64,000 bases of DNA from Paracoccus sp. MA (GTDB taxonomy: Bacteria; Pseudomonadota; Alphaproteobacteria; Rhodobacterales; Rhodobacteraceae). The translations under genes were made by a program, and so were the position numbers. Positions within the stretch are counted from its first letter, which is position 1, and each line of letters begins with the position of its first letter. Below are positions 1 through 29,159 of this stretch, piece by piece. A model generated the notes under the pieces. The model did not search any database and had not been told where the DNA came from. It saw nothing but the letters and a program-made list of their open reading frames with translations. The DNA is taken from the NCBI RefSeq assembly GCF_020990385.1, contig NZ_CP087598.1:726001-790000 (forward strand). The letters are read 5' to 3'.

Positions 1-1
1 T

Positions 2-1875
<1,874 letters not shown>

Positions 1876-1879
<4 letters not shown>

Positions 1880-2247
1880 GCCCGGTGCTGTGGCAGCGGG
1901 CCGAGGGCGCGGGACTGGCACTTGGCGGGCTCGCCGTCGCGGCGCTGGCTTCTCCGGGCTGGGGGGTGCTGGCCTGGCTGGCGATCCTGCCGGCGCCGGA
2001 TCTGACGATGGCCGGCTATCTGGCCGGCCCGCGCACCGGCGCGGCGCTTTACAACCTGGGCCATCTCTATGCGCTGCCCTTCCTGCTGATGGTGCTGGGC
2101 GTGGCGCTGGGATCGACCGGGCTGATCGCCGGCGGCGGGCTTTGGCTGGCGCATGTCGGCTTCGACCGGATGCTGGGATACGGGCTGAAATCGCCCTCGG
2201 GCTTTCACGACACGCATCTGGGTCGAATCGGCCGGGAAGCCGAGTAA
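1876..2247 (+). CDS. DUF4260 family small membrane protein
   Basis: A 123-residue hydrophobic protein with about three to four predicted membrane segments. The C-terminal part, [18 protein letters not shown] followed by DTHLGRIG, is the hallmark of the DUF4260 family as I remember it; no function is known for that family. It starts at an ATG that overlaps the uvrA stop (ATGA), so it is probably translated by coupling from the uvrA message. It lies directly before the nuo promoter region but on its own transcript as far as can be seen. Family call fairly sure, role unknown. Confidence 0.75.
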
Positions 2248-2331
2248 AATACCTTGAAAATCCCGTGCCGTGACCTGCGGTTTTCTCGCGTCGCAGCGGT
2301 TGCAAAGCCGGTCTGACGCGGGGTGGCACCG

Positions 2332-2360
2332 TTGACCATATCCGCGACCGGGGATAAACG
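2332..2360 (+). promoter_or_regulatory. Candidate sigma70 promoter of the nuo operon
   Basis: TTGACC at 2332-2337 is followed after 16 bases by GATAAA (2354-2359) or after 17 by TAAACG. It is the best -35/-10 pair in the 178-base gap before nuoA, leaving an untranslated leader of about 60 bases. Seen by eye only; no transcript data. Confidence 0.45.
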
Positions 2361-2368
2361 GACCTTAG

Positions 2369-6330
<3,962 letters not shown>

Positions 6331-6360
6331 TCGTTACGGGACAGGAGCGGTCGGGTCACG

Positions 6361-7019
6361 ATGGAACGGGCGGAATGCAACAGGAACTGCTGGATCTCGG
6401 CGGCAATCGCCGGGGTCGTGGTGCTGTTGTTCACCTCGGGCATCGGCGATCTGCACTGGCTGGCCGGGCTGTTCCTCGGCGCTGTCACCTTCGTGCTGTT
6501 CGGGGCGCTGATGGTCTGGCTGGTCTGCCACGAACGGCCCGAGCTCTTCGCCGAGGGAGACGGCCTGACCGGCACGGACTGGCAGCGCGCGGCGGTGGAC
6601 CGCCAGCCCGAGACATTGCTGGTCGGCGGCTCGCTGGGACCGGAGCCCTTCACCTCGGGCACGCAGATGTCGGGCAGGCAGGTGCCCATCGTCGCCGGGG
6701 CCATGCCCGCCGCGGCATCGCGGCCTGACCCTGCGCCCGCGGCGCCGGCACAGCCCGCCGGGACCGCGCCGGGCGCCGACGATCTGAAGCGGATCAAGGG
6801 CATCGGCCCCAAGATCTCGGACTGGCTGAACGCGCAGGGCGTGACGCGCTATGAGCAGATCGCCGCCTGGGATGCCGCCGCCGTCGCCGATTTCGCGCGG
6901 CGGCTGGGCCGGATGGGCGGGCGGATCGAGGCCGACGACTGGGTCGGCCAGGCGAAGCTTCTGGCGGCGGGGGGCGAGACCGCCCATTCCCGCCGCATCG
7001 ACAAGGGCGAGGTCGTCTG

Positions 7020-7020
<1 letters not shown>
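6361..7020 (+). CDS. Membrane-anchored helix-hairpin-helix protein (URF2 position)
   Basis: A 219-residue protein with two predicted N-terminal membrane helices (about 11-28 and 32-55), an Ala/Pro-rich linker (about 118-138) and a C-terminal helix-hairpin-helix-like domain beginning DDLKRIKGIGPKISDWLNAQ and ending ADDWVGQAKLLAAGG. I recall the same C-terminal module fused to NuoE in Rhizobiales; here it stands alone on a membrane anchor right after nuoE. HhH modules usually bind DNA or mediate protein contacts; for a complex I neighbour the latter seems likelier, which is inference. The gene ends in TGATG with the next frame. Not a recognised complex I subunit. Confidence 0.65.
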
Positions 7021-8583
<1,563 letters not shown>

Positions 8584-8600
8584 AGGCGCAGGGCCCATCC

Positions 8601-9011
8601 ATGAAACGCAAGACGCATCTGATCGTGGCGATGGTGGCGCTGGCCGGGCTTGCCGCTTGCAACGGTCCTGCGCCCTCTTCGGAGACGGGGTTCAATTTCT
8701 TCCTGAACGGGGTGCCCGGCTCGACCGACTGCAAGCTGGTCGGGTCGCGGGGCAAGTCGTGGCAGGAAAAGACCGTGATCAATCGCGGGGTTGTCCTGAA
8801 AGCGCGCGGCTATGCCGATGAAGGAACGATCCGCTGCACCATGGCCGATGGCGCGGTCTACGAATCGAACTGGAACCAGCTTGCGCTGGGTCCGCAGGGC
8901 GCGCGGATGCTCGCTGGCGAGACCTGGTTCAGCAAGGGCCATGCCGAGCAGGGCGTCAAGGTCACCTACGGCAATTTCTATCGGATGTTCAGCTTCAAGC
9001 GCGTGCAATAG
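8601..9011 (+). CDS. Predicted lipoprotein inside the nuo operon
   Basis: 136 residues with a basic start, hydrophobic segment and lipobox LAAC, Cys20 being the expected lipidation site; the mature protein should sit on the periplasmic side of the inner membrane or in the outer membrane. The rest is a compact domain rich in Gly, Trp and Tyr with two further cysteines (CKLV, IRCTM) that could form a disulfide. No family recognised. It starts 17 bases after nuoF and thus shares its message. Why an exported lipoprotein is made from between two cytoplasmic-arm subunit genes is unclear. Confidence 0.65.
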   Translation: MKRKTHLIVAMVALAGLAACNGPAPSSETGFNFFLNGVPGSTDCKLVGSRGKSWQEKTVINRGVVLKARGYADEGTIRCTMADGAVYESNWNQLALGPQGARMLAGETWFSKGHAEQGVKVTYGNFYRMFSFKRVQ

Positions 9012-9205
9012 TCATGGATCTGTTTTGCCAAGCACATGTCCCGCCCGTCCCGGATGATCTCTCCGGGGCGGTCGAGGCTGTGCGCGGCAAGAATCGGCGG
9101 GACGGCGATGTCGCTGCGGCCGATCACGGCCAAGTGACGCGAGATGGCCGGCTGGCGGGGCGACCCCATGTTATGGCTCAGGGCCATGACAAGGAGGCTA
9201 TTGCC
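9012..9205 (+). other. 194-base gap between the lipoprotein gene and the DUF5333-like gene
   Basis: The longest non-coding stretch inside the nuo operon apart from the leader. It keeps high GC, holds short inverted repeats such as GGCCGATCACGGCC-like sequence near 9119 and ends with a strong AAGGAGG (9191-9197). No convincing promoter or T-rich terminator was found. It could host an internal processing or attenuation site. Confidence 0.3.
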
Positions 9206-9603
9206 ATGAAACTCATCCCTGCCGCCCTGATCGGCGCGGCCATGCTGGCGACGCCGGCCCAGGCGCTGGAGCCGCTGAGCCAGGAGAAATACATCAACGA
9301 CCGGCTGATCGCGGCCCGCATCGCCGACCGCATCCGCCGCACCTGTCCCAGCATCAACGGCCGCATCCTCTATGCCTATGGCGAGGCCCGCAAGCTCAAG
9401 CGCTATGCCGAGCAGAAGGGCTATTCGCGGTCGCAGATCGACGCCTTCCTCGACAGCAGGGAGGACAAGAAGCGCATCTATGCCGTGGCCGAGGACTATC
9501 TGGTCCGCAACGGAGCCAGGGCGGAGGACCCCGAGAGCTTCTGCCGCATCGGCCGGCAGGAGATCCAGAAGAACACGGTTATTGGCAGCCTGCTGGTGGC
9601 GAA

Positions 9604-9607
<4 letters not shown>
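9206..9607 (+). CDS. Exported DUF5333-like protein inside the nuo operon
   Basis: ATG 9206 lies 8 bases after AAGGAGG, the best ribosome site in this region, and gives 133 residues. Residues 1-20 look like a signal peptide (cleavage after AQA). The mature part is helical, with [20 protein letters not shown], two cysteines (about 43 and 121 in RRTCPSING and SFCRIGRQ) and a basic centre. It resembles DUF5333 of Rhodobacterales, a family of unknown function that I associate with nuo clusters. The stop overlaps the next start (ATGA). Periplasmic location is predicted; any link to complex I is positional. Confidence 0.65.
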
Positions 9608-12963
<3,356 letters not shown>

Positions 12964-12966
12964 TGA

Positions 12967-14019
<1,053 letters not shown>

Positions 14020-14022
14020 GCC

Positions 14023-22405
<8,383 letters not shown>

Positions 22406-22408
22406 CCC

Positions 22409-23188
22409 ATGCTGCTTTGCATCGACACCGGCAACACCAACACGGTCTTCTCGGTCTGGGACGGCGAGAAATTCGTGGGCCTCTGGCGCATCTCGACCGA
22501 CCATCGCCGCACGGCGGACGAATATTTCGTCTGGCTGTCCACGCTGATCTCGCTGCAGAAGCTGGAGCTGAGCATTGATGCCTGCATCATCAGCTCGACC
22601 GCGCCGCGGGTGGTGTTCAACCTGCGCGTGCTCTGCAACCGCTATTTCGACACCCGCCCGCTGGTGGTCGGCAAGCCCGACTGCCTGCTGCCGGTGGCGC
22701 CGCGGGTGGATTTCGGCACCGTGGTCGGTCCCGACCGGCTGGTGAACACCTGGGGGGCGTTCCAGCGGCACGGGCCTGACCTGATCGTGGTCGATTTCGG
22801 CACCGCGACCACCTTCGACGTGGTGGATACCGACGGCGCCTATGTCGGCGGCGTCATTGCGCCGGGGGTGAACCTGTCGCTGGAGGCGCTGCATATGGGC
22901 GCGGCCAGCCTGCCGCATGTCGATGTGACCATGCCGGCCAAGGTGATCGGCACCAATACGGTGTCCTGCATCCAGTCGGGCATCTTCTGGGGCTATATCG
23001 GCCTGGTGCAGGGCGTGGTGGACAAGATCCGCGAGGAACGCGGCCGGCCGATGAAGGTTATCGCTACGGGCGGGCTGGCGCCGCTGTTCGACCAGGGATT
23101 TGATTTGTTTGACGCGATCGAGGACGATCTGACCATGCACGGCCTGCGCCTGATCCACGATTACAACAAGGAGATGGGCAATGGCTGA
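22409..23188 (+). CDS. coaX: Type III pantothenate kinase
   Basis: First step of coenzyme A synthesis, phosphorylating pantothenate. ASKHA-fold motifs are clear: phosphate loop LCIDTGNTNTVFSVWDG, the central DFGTATTFDVVDTDGAYVGG and ATGGLAPLF near the end. 259 residues as usual. Starts three bases after birA and overlaps rnj by eight bases, so birA, coaX and rnj form one unit behind nuo. Confidence 0.95.
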   Translation: MLLCIDTGNTNTVFSVWDGEKFVGLWRISTDHRRTADEYFVWLSTLISLQKLELSIDACIISSTAPRVVFNLRVLCNRYFDTRPLVVGKPDCLLPVAPRVDFGTVVGPDRLVNTWGAFQRHGPDLIVVDFGTATTFDVVDTDGAYVGGVIAPGVNLSLEALHMGAASLPHVDVTMPAKVIGTNTVSCIQSGIFWGYIGLVQGVVDKIREERGRPMKVIATGGLAPLFDQGFDLFDAIEDDLTMHGLRLIHDYNKEMGNG

Positions 23189-24857
23189 GCGCCTGATCTA
23201 TCTGCCGCTGGGCGGCGCGGGCGAAATCGGCATGAACGCCTATGTCTACGGCTATGGCCAGCCGGGGCGCGAACGGCTGATCGTCGTCGATCTGGGCGTG
23301 ACCTTCGGCGACATGGATTCTTCGCCCGGCATCGACCTGATCATGGCCGATGTCGCCTGGCTGGAAGCCAATCGCGACCGCATCGACGCCATCTTCATCA
23401 CCCATGGGCACGAGGATCACGTCGGCGCGCTTGGCCTGCTCTGGCCCAAGCTGCAAAAGCCGGTGCATTGCCGCCGCTTCACCGGCGCGCTGGCGCGGCT
23501 GAAGCTGGAGGAGGCCGGCCAGCCGGTCGATCAGCTGCATATCCACGCGCCGCGTCCCGATGCGGTGACGGTGGGCCCGTTCCGGGTGCAATTCGTCCCG
23601 ATCAGCCATTCGATCCCGGAAAGCTCGGCGCTGATCATCGACACGCCGGCGGGGCGGATCGTGCATACCGGCGACTTCAAGCTGGACGGCACCCCGGTGG
23701 TGGGCGAGGCCTTCGACCCGATCCTGTGGCACGACATCGCCAACGAGGGGCAGGGGATCAAGGTCCTGACCTGCGATTCCACCAATGTCTTCTCGCCCCA
23801 TCCCGGCCGGTCCGAGGCGGTGCTGGCCAATCCGCTGCTGGATTTCGTCATGGCGCAGCGGCAGCTGGTGGTGGCGACGACCTTCGCCAGCAACATCGCC
23901 CGGCTCAAGACGCTGGCCGAGGCCGGCATCGCCGCCGGCCGCAAGATCTGCCTTCTGGGCCGGGCCATGCGCCGCATGGTGACCGTCGCGGTCGAGACCG
24001 GCATCCTGACCAGTTTCCCCCCGGTCATCAGCCCCGAGGAAGCCTCGGAGCTGCCGCGCGACAAGGTGATGCTGATCGTCACCGGCAGCCAGGGCGAGCG
24101 CCGCGCCGCCAGCGCCCAGCTCTCGCGCGGCCGCTATCTGGGCATCCAGCTGAAGGACGGGGACAGTTTCCTGTTCAGTTCGCGCACCATCCCCGGCAAT
24201 GAGCGCGGGGTGATCCGCATCATGAATGCGCTCTCGGAAATGGGCGTGGACCTGCATGACGCCGATGACGGGCTCTATCACGTCTCGGGCCATGCCAACC
24301 GTCCGGATATCGAGGCGGTGCACGACCTGCTGAAGCCGCAGATCGTCATCCCGATGCATGGCGAGCACATGCATCTGCGCGAACATGCCAAGCTGGCCGA
24401 GGCGCGGGGCATTCATTCCGTGGTGGCGACCAACGGCACCATGCTGGACCTGTCGGGCGAGGCGCCGCGGGTGGTGGACCAGATCGACACCGGGCGGATT
24501 TATCTCGACGGCACGGTGCTGATCGGCGCCATGGACGGGGTGGTGCGCGACCGCATCCGCATGGCGCTGAACGGCCATGCCATGGTCTCGGTCATCATCG
24601 ACGAGGACGATACGCCGCTGCCCGACGCCTGGGTGGAACTCTCGGGCCTGCCCGAGAAGGGTCGCGCCGGCGTGCCGCTGGCCCGCAATATCGAGGCCGA
24701 GCTGGCCGAGTTCCTGGAACGCGCCGACGACCGCACGGTGATGGACGACGACCGGCTGGAGGAGGCGATCCGCAAGATCACCCGGCAAGTGTCGATGGAG
24801 GAGATCGGCAAGAAGCCCGAGGTGACGGTGGTGATCTCGCGCCTGGCTGCGGAATGA
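23181..24857 (+). CDS. rnj: Ribonuclease J
   Basis: 5'-3' exo- and endoribonuclease of the metallo-beta-lactamase/beta-CASP family acting in rRNA maturation and mRNA decay. Visible: the zinc motif THGHEDHVGALG, a further His in SHSIPESS, Asp in HTGDFKLDG, and the beta-CASP motif VTGSQGERRA with HVSGHANRPDI and MHGEHMHLREHA. 558 residues, full length with the C-terminal domain. ATG 23181 lies 7 bases after AAGGAG and overlaps coaX. Confidence 0.95.
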   Translation: MAERLIYLPLGGAGEIGMNAYVYGYGQPGRERLIVVDLGVTFGDMDSSPGIDLIMADVAWLEANRDRIDAIFITHGHEDHVGALGLLWPKLQKPVHCRRFTGALARLKLEEAGQPVDQLHIHAPRPDAVTVGPFRVQFVPISHSIPESSALIIDTPAGRIVHTGDFKLDGTPVVGEAFDPILWHDIANEGQGIKVLTCDSTNVFSPHPGRSEAVLANPLLDFVMAQRQLVVATTFASNIARLKTLAEAGIAAGRKICLLGRAMRRMVTVAVETGILTSFPPVISPEEASELPRDKVMLIVTGSQGERRAASAQLSRGRYLGIQLKDGDSFLFSSRTIPGNERGVIRIMNALSEMGVDLHDADDGLYHVSGHANRPDIEAVHDLLKPQIVIPMHGEHMHLREHAKLAEARGIHSVVATNGTMLDLSGEAPRVVDQIDTGRIYLDGTVLIGAMDGVVRDRIRMALNGHAMVSVIIDEDDTPLPDAWVELSGLPEKGRAGVPLARNIEAELAEFLERADDRTVMDDDRLEEAIRKITRQVSMEEIGKKPEVTVVISRLAAE

Positions 24858-24894
24858 CTTGACCTTGCCCCGCGCCCGAGGCATGGGCGCGGGC

Positions 24895-25596
24895 ATGAGT
24901 GAATTCGATCCGAACCCTCCGCGTCGCAATTTCTACGGCCGCCGCCACGGCAAGACCCTGCGCCAGTCGCAAAAGGGCTATCTTTCCGAAGATCTGGGCG
25001 AGCTGCGCCCGCGCGGCATCACCTTCGCCGAGAACCCCGAGAGGAAGCCCATCGACCCGGCGGCGATCTTCGGCGACGACCGGCCGGTCTGGCTGGAGGT
25101 CGGCTTCGGCGGCGGCGAGCATATGGTGCACATGGCGGCACGCTATCCCGAGATCGGCATCATCGGCTGCGAGCCCTTCATCAACGGTGTCGCCATGCTC
25201 TTGGGCAAGATCCGCAATGCCGGCGTGCAGAATGTCAGTGTGCATCCCGGCGATGCGCGCGACCTGATGGACGTGCTGCCCGACGCCTCGATCAGCAAGG
25301 CGTTCCTGAACTATCCCGACCCCTGGCCCAAGGCGCGCCATCACCGCCGCCGCTTCGTGACGCCCGAGCATCTGATCCCGCTCGCCCGCGTCATGAAGCC
25401 GGGCGCCGAATTCCGCGTCGCCACCGACATCCCCGATTACGTCCGCCAGACGCTGGAGGAGGTGCCGCAGGCCGGGTTCCAGCTGATCGGGGAAGGCCCG
25501 GAGCCTTGGGACGACTGGCCCAGCACCCGCTATGAGCAGAAGGCGCTGCGCGAGGGCCGGGCGCCGCATTACGTCACCTTCCGCCGCGGGGGCTGA
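24895..25596 (+). CDS. trmB: tRNA (guanine-N7-)-methyltransferase
   Basis: Makes m7G46 in tRNA using S-adenosylmethionine. Motifs: SAM loop LEVGFGGGEHMVHMAARYP, GCEPFINGV, and the substrate site NYPDPWPKARHHRRRF. ATG 24895 begins MSEFDPN and gives 233 residues; upstream in-frame starts would add a short non-conserved piece starting with TTG next to the rnj stop. RRNFYGRRHGKTLR near the N-terminus is typical of alphaproteobacterial TrmB. Confidence 0.95.
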   Translation: MSEFDPNPPRRNFYGRRHGKTLRQSQKGYLSEDLGELRPRGITFAENPERKPIDPAAIFGDDRPVWLEVGFGGGEHMVHMAARYPEIGIIGCEPFINGVAMLLGKIRNAGVQNVSVHPGDARDLMDVLPDASISKAFLNYPDPWPKARHHRRRFVTPEHLIPLARVMKPGAEFRVATDIPDYVRQTLEEVPQAGFQLIGEGPEPWDDWPSTRYEQKALREGRAPHYVTFRRGG

Positions 25597-25674
25597 AGCG
25601 GCGTTGATCGCCACCGATTGCAACCCCCGCCCGTGACCGCTATCACCTTGCGCGACAAGCACGAGGGGGCCTTC

Positions 25675-27006
25675 ATGTCACATTCCGCCGAACCGCTTCC
25701 GATGACCGCCCGCCGCTCGGGTCCCCTGTCGGGCGAGGCCAAGGTGCCGGGCGACAAGTCGATCAGCCACCGCGCCCTGATCCTCGGTGCGCTGTCGGTG
25801 GGCGAGACGCATATCACCGGCCTGCTGGAAGGCCAGGACGTGCTGGACACGGCATCGGCGATGCGAGCCTTCGGCGCCCGGGTCGAGCGGCTGGGCGAGG
25901 GCGAATGGAAGGTCAACGGCGTCGGCGTCGGCGGCTTTGCCGAGCCCGAGGGCGTGATCGACTGCGGCAATTCCGGCACCGGCGTGCGGCTGATCATGGG
26001 CGCCATGGCCACGACGCCCATTACCGCCACCTTCACCGGCGATGCCAGCCTGTCGCGCCGCCCGATGGGCCGGGTTACCGACCCGCTGGAACTGTTCGGC
26101 TGCGAGGTCACGGCGCGCGAGGGCAAGCGGCTGCCGGTGACGATCAAGGGCGCGGCCGATCCGGTGCCGGTGCGCTACAAGACTCCCGTGGCCTCGGCGC
26201 AGATCAAGTCGGCCGTGCTGCTGGCGGGCCTGAACGCGCCGGGCGAGACGGTGGTGATCGAATCCGAACCGACCCGCGACCATACCGAGCGCATGCTCGC
26301 CGGCTTCGGCGCCAGCATCCGCACCGAGACGACCGACGAGGGCCATGTCATCACCCTTAAGGGTCGGCCGGAGCTGAAGCCGCAGCCGGTGGCGGTGCCG
26401 CGCGATCCCTCCAGCGCCGCCTTCCCGGTGGCGGCGGCGCTGATCGTGCCGGGATCCGAGATCCGCGTGCCGGGCGTCAGCCGCAACCCGACCCGCGACG
26501 GGCTTTATGTCACGCTGCTGGAAATGGGCGCCGACATCCGCTTCGAGAACCAGCGCGAGGAGGGGGGCGAGCCGGTCGCCGACCTGGTCGTCCGCCACGG
26601 CCCGCTGAAAGGCGTGACCGTGCCCGTGGAACGCGCCGCCAGCATGATCGACGAATTCCCCATCCTGTCGGTCATCGCCTGCTTTGCCGAGGGCAAGACG
26701 ATGATGCAGGGTGTCCACGAGCTTCGCGTCAAGGAAAGCGACCGCATCGACGCGATGGCGGTCGGCCTGCGCGCCAATGGCGCCGAGGTCGAGGATACGC
26801 CCGACACCATGACCGTCCACGGCAAGGGCGGGCTGAAAGGCGGCGCTACCTGCGCCAGCCATCTCGACCACCGCATCGCCATGTCCTTCCTGGTCGCCGG
26901 CCTCGCCTCGGAGCAGCCGATCAGCGTGGATGACGGAGGCCCGATCGCCACGTCCTTCCCGGATTTCCTGCCGCTGATGCAAAAACTCGGCGCCCGGATC
27001 GACTGA
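25675..27006 (+). CDS. aroA: 3-phosphoshikimate 1-carboxyvinyltransferase (EPSP synthase, class II-like)
   Basis: Sixth step of the shikimate pathway, joining phosphoenolpyruvate and shikimate 3-phosphate. 443 residues from ATG 25675, five bases after GAGGGGG. Signature pieces: [42 protein letters not shown] and [14 protein letters not shown]. These match the class II pattern, but the glyphosate-contact loop reads GNSGTG with Gly, where tolerant class II enzymes carry Ala, so sensitivity is expected. Convergent with prpE; a bidirectional terminator follows. Confidence 0.95.
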   Translation: MSHSAEPLPMTARRSGPLSGEAKVPGDKSISHRALILGALSVGETHITGLLEGQDVLDTASAMRAFGARVERLGEGEWKVNGVGVGGFAEPEGVIDCGNSGTGVRLIMGAMATTPITATFTGDASLSRRPMGRVTDPLELFGCEVTAREGKRLPVTIKGAADPVPVRYKTPVASAQIKSAVLLAGLNAPGETVVIESEPTRDHTERMLAGFGASIRTETTDEGHVITLKGRPELKPQPVAVPRDPSSAAFPVAAALIVPGSEIRVPGVSRNPTRDGLYVTLLEMGADIRFENQREEGGEPVADLVVRHGPLKGVTVPVERAASMIDEFPILSVIACFAEGKTMMQGVHELRVKESDRIDAMAVGLRANGAEVEDTPDTMTVHGKGGLKGGATCASHLDHRIAMSFLVAGLASEQPISVDDGGPIATSFPDFLPLMQKLGARID

Positions 27007-27039
27007 TCCGTCGCGGCCGGGGGCTGTCTGCCCCGTTGT

Positions 27040-27072
27040 CCATTGGTCCTCGGACCGATGGCGGACCAATGG
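27040..27072. repeat. Perfect 10-bp inverted repeat after aroA
   Basis: CCATTGGTCC (27040-27049) and GGACCAATGG (27063-27072) enclose 13 bases. It lies between the convergent aroA and prpE genes, about 35 bases after the aroA stop, upstream of a second hairpin. Likely a stem-loop at the aroA mRNA end; a protein-binding dyad is also possible. Confidence 0.5.
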
Positions 27073-27113
27073 CCAACCCCCGGGGATACTGCGACAAGAA
27101 AGAAAAAAGGAGA

Positions 27114-27160
27114 GCGGCGCCGGATGGGGCGCCGCCTGTGGTCTTTCTCTGTTGCTTAAA
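27114..27160. terminator. Bidirectional Rho-independent terminator between aroA and prpE
   Basis: GCGGCGCC (27114-27121) pairs with GGCGCCGC (27128-27135) around a 6-base loop. On the plus strand a pyrimidine-rich run including TCTTTCTCTGTTGCTT (27142-27157) follows; on the minus strand the stem is followed by CTTTTTTCTTTCTTG. It therefore serves both convergent genes. The plus-strand tail continues into TAAATACCCATGCGGCCGTG, a sequence nearly repeated after the DUF475 gene at 56460. Confidence 0.65.
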
Positions 27161-27191
27161 TACCCATGCGGCCGTGGCCGCCGGGAGCGGC

Positions 27192-29096
27192 CTAGCCCGC
27201 CTTGGCAGCCTCGGGATAGCCGAGCCCGGCCAGCGCCTCGCGGATCTCGTCCAGGATCGCCGGGTCGTCGATGGTGGCGGGGGTCTTGAACGGTTCGCCG
27301 TCGGCGATCTTGGCCATGGTGGCGCGCAGGATCTTGCCCGAGCGGGTCTTGGGCAGCCGGTCCACCACGCAGGCCGACTTGAAAGCCGCGACCGGGCCGA
27401 TCTTGTCGCGCACCAGCTTGACCACCTCGCGCGCCACCTGCTCATGCGGCGTCGCGATCCCGGCCTTCAGGCACAGGAACCCGACCGGCGCCTGGCCCTT
27501 GAGACTGTCCGCCACGCCGATCACCGCGCATTCGGCGACGGCGGGATGGCTGGCCAGCACCTCTTCCATGGCGCCGGTCGACAGCCGGTGTCCGGCGACG
27601 TTGATCACGTCGTCGGTGCGCGCCATGATGTAGAGATAGCCGTCATCGTCGATATAGCCGGCGTCGCCCGTCTCGTAATAGCCGGGGAAATGCTCGAGAT
27701 AGGATTTGCGGAAGCGGGTTTCGGCATTCCACAGCCCCGGCAGCGTGCCGGGCGGCAGCGGCAGCTTGACCGCGATGGCGCCCAAGGTCCCTGCGGGCAC
27801 CGGATGGCCGGCCTCGTCCAGCACCTGCACGTCATAGCCGGGCATCGGCACCGAAGGGCTGCCCAGCTTGGTCGGCAGGGTCTCGATGCCGATGGGATTG
27901 GCGGCGATGGCCCAGCCGGTCTCGGTCTGCCACCAATGGTCCACCACCGGCACGCCCAGGTGCTCCTGCGCCCATTTCACCGTGTCGGGGTCGGCGCGCT
28001 CGCCGGCCAGGAACAGGGCTTGCAGGTCGTGCAGCTTGTAGCGCTTGATCCACTCCCCCTGCGGATCCTCGCGGCGGATGGCGCGCAGGGCGGTCGGTGC
28101 GGTGAAGAAGCTCTTGATGCGGTGGTTCTGGATGATGCGCCAGAACACGCCCGGATGCGGCGTGCCCACGGGCTTGCCCTCGAAGACCACGGTGGTCGCG
28201 CCGGCGATCAGCGGCCCGTAGCAGATATAGCTGTGGCCGACGACCCAGCCCACGTCCGAGGCGGCCCAGAAGCGGTCGCCGGCCGCGATGTTGTAGATAT
28301 TCGTCATCGACCATTGCAGCGCCACCAGATGGCCGGCGGTGTGGCGCACCACGCCCTTGGGCTGGCCGGTGGTGCCCGAAGTGTAGAGGATATAGGCCGG
28401 GTGGTTGCCCTCGACCGGCACGCATTCGGCGGGCTTCACGCCGTATTGGAAGCCGTGCCAGTTGAAATCGCGGCCCTCGACCAGCTTGGCGACCTCTTGC
28501 TCGCGCTGGAAGATCACGCAGAATTCGGGCTTGTGCTGGGCCATGTCGATGGCGGCGTCCAAGAGCGGCTTGTAATGCACCACCCGGTTCGGCTCGAGCC
28601 CGCAGGAGGCGGCGATGATCGCCTTGGGCTGGCAGTCGTCGATGCGCACCGCCAATTCGTTCGCGGCGAAGCCGCCGAAGACCACGGAATGGATGGCGCC
28701 GAGCCGGGCGCAGGCCAGCATCGCCTCCAGCGCCTCGGGGATCATCGGCATGTAGATGATGACGCGGTCGCCCTTTTCGACGCCGCGCATGCGCAGCGCC
28801 CCGGCCAGCGAGGCGACGCGGTCCTGCAGCTGCTTGTAGGTGATGCCCTTGGTCGAAAGGGTGATCGGGCTTTCATGCTGGATGGCGATCTGGTCGCCGC
28901 GCCCGGCCAGCACATGGCGGTCCACCGCGTTCCAGCAGGTATTCACCATCCCGTCCGAGAACCATTCGTAGATCGGGGCCTTGTCGTCGAACAGCGCCTT
29001 CGAGGGCTTGCGCTCCCAGTCGATGGCATCGGCTGCCCGCATCCAGAAACCCTCAGGGTCCGCCTGCCAGGCAGAATAGATCTCCCGATATCCCAT
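27192..29096 (-). CDS. prpE: Propionate--CoA ligase (acetyl-CoA-synthetase family)
   Basis: Adenylate-forming enzyme activating propionate (and probably acetate) to the CoA thioester. 634 residues; motifs YILYTSGTTGQPKGVVR (P-loop), GWVVGHSYICYGPL, WWQTETGW, YYETGDAGYIDDDGYLYIM and the catalytic, acetylation-prone Lys in LPKTRSGKILR. The opening MGYREIYSAWQADPEGFW is typical of PrpE rather than Acs, which makes propionate the likelier substrate. Start 29096 has GGGGAGGAG upstream. Downstream of maeB on the same strand but with its own 252-base upstream region. Confidence 0.88.
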   Translation of the reverse strand: MGYREIYSAWQADPEGFWMRAADAIDWERKPSKALFDDKAPIYEWFSDGMVNTCWNAVDRHVLAGRGDQIAIQHESPITLSTKGITYKQLQDRVASLAGALRMRGVEKGDRVIIYMPMIPEALEAMLACARLGAIHSVVFGGFAANELAVRIDDCQPKAIIAASCGLEPNRVVHYKPLLDAAIDMAQHKPEFCVIFQREQEVAKLVEGRDFNWHGFQYGVKPAECVPVEGNHPAYILYTSGTTGQPKGVVRHTAGHLVALQWSMTNIYNIAAGDRFWAASDVGWVVGHSYICYGPLIAGATTVVFEGKPVGTPHPGVFWRIIQNHRIKSFFTAPTALRAIRREDPQGEWIKRYKLHDLQALFLAGERADPDTVKWAQEHLGVPVVDHWWQTETGWAIAANPIGIETLPTKLGSPSVPMPGYDVQVLDEAGHPVPAGTLGAIAVKLPLPPGTLPGLWNAETRFRKSYLEHFPGYYETGDAGYIDDDGYLYIMARTDDVINVAGHRLSTGAMEEVLASHPAVAECAVIGVADSLKGQAPVGFLCLKAGIATPHEQVAREVVKLVRDKIGPVAAFKSACVVDRLPKTRSGKILRATMAKIADGEPFKTPATIDDPAILDEIREALAGLGYPEAAKAG

Positions 29097-29159
29097 GAAA
29101 CAACTCCTCCCCGGATGAATGGGCCGGAGTTATGCGCGCCGAAAGGCAGGGCGCAAGGA

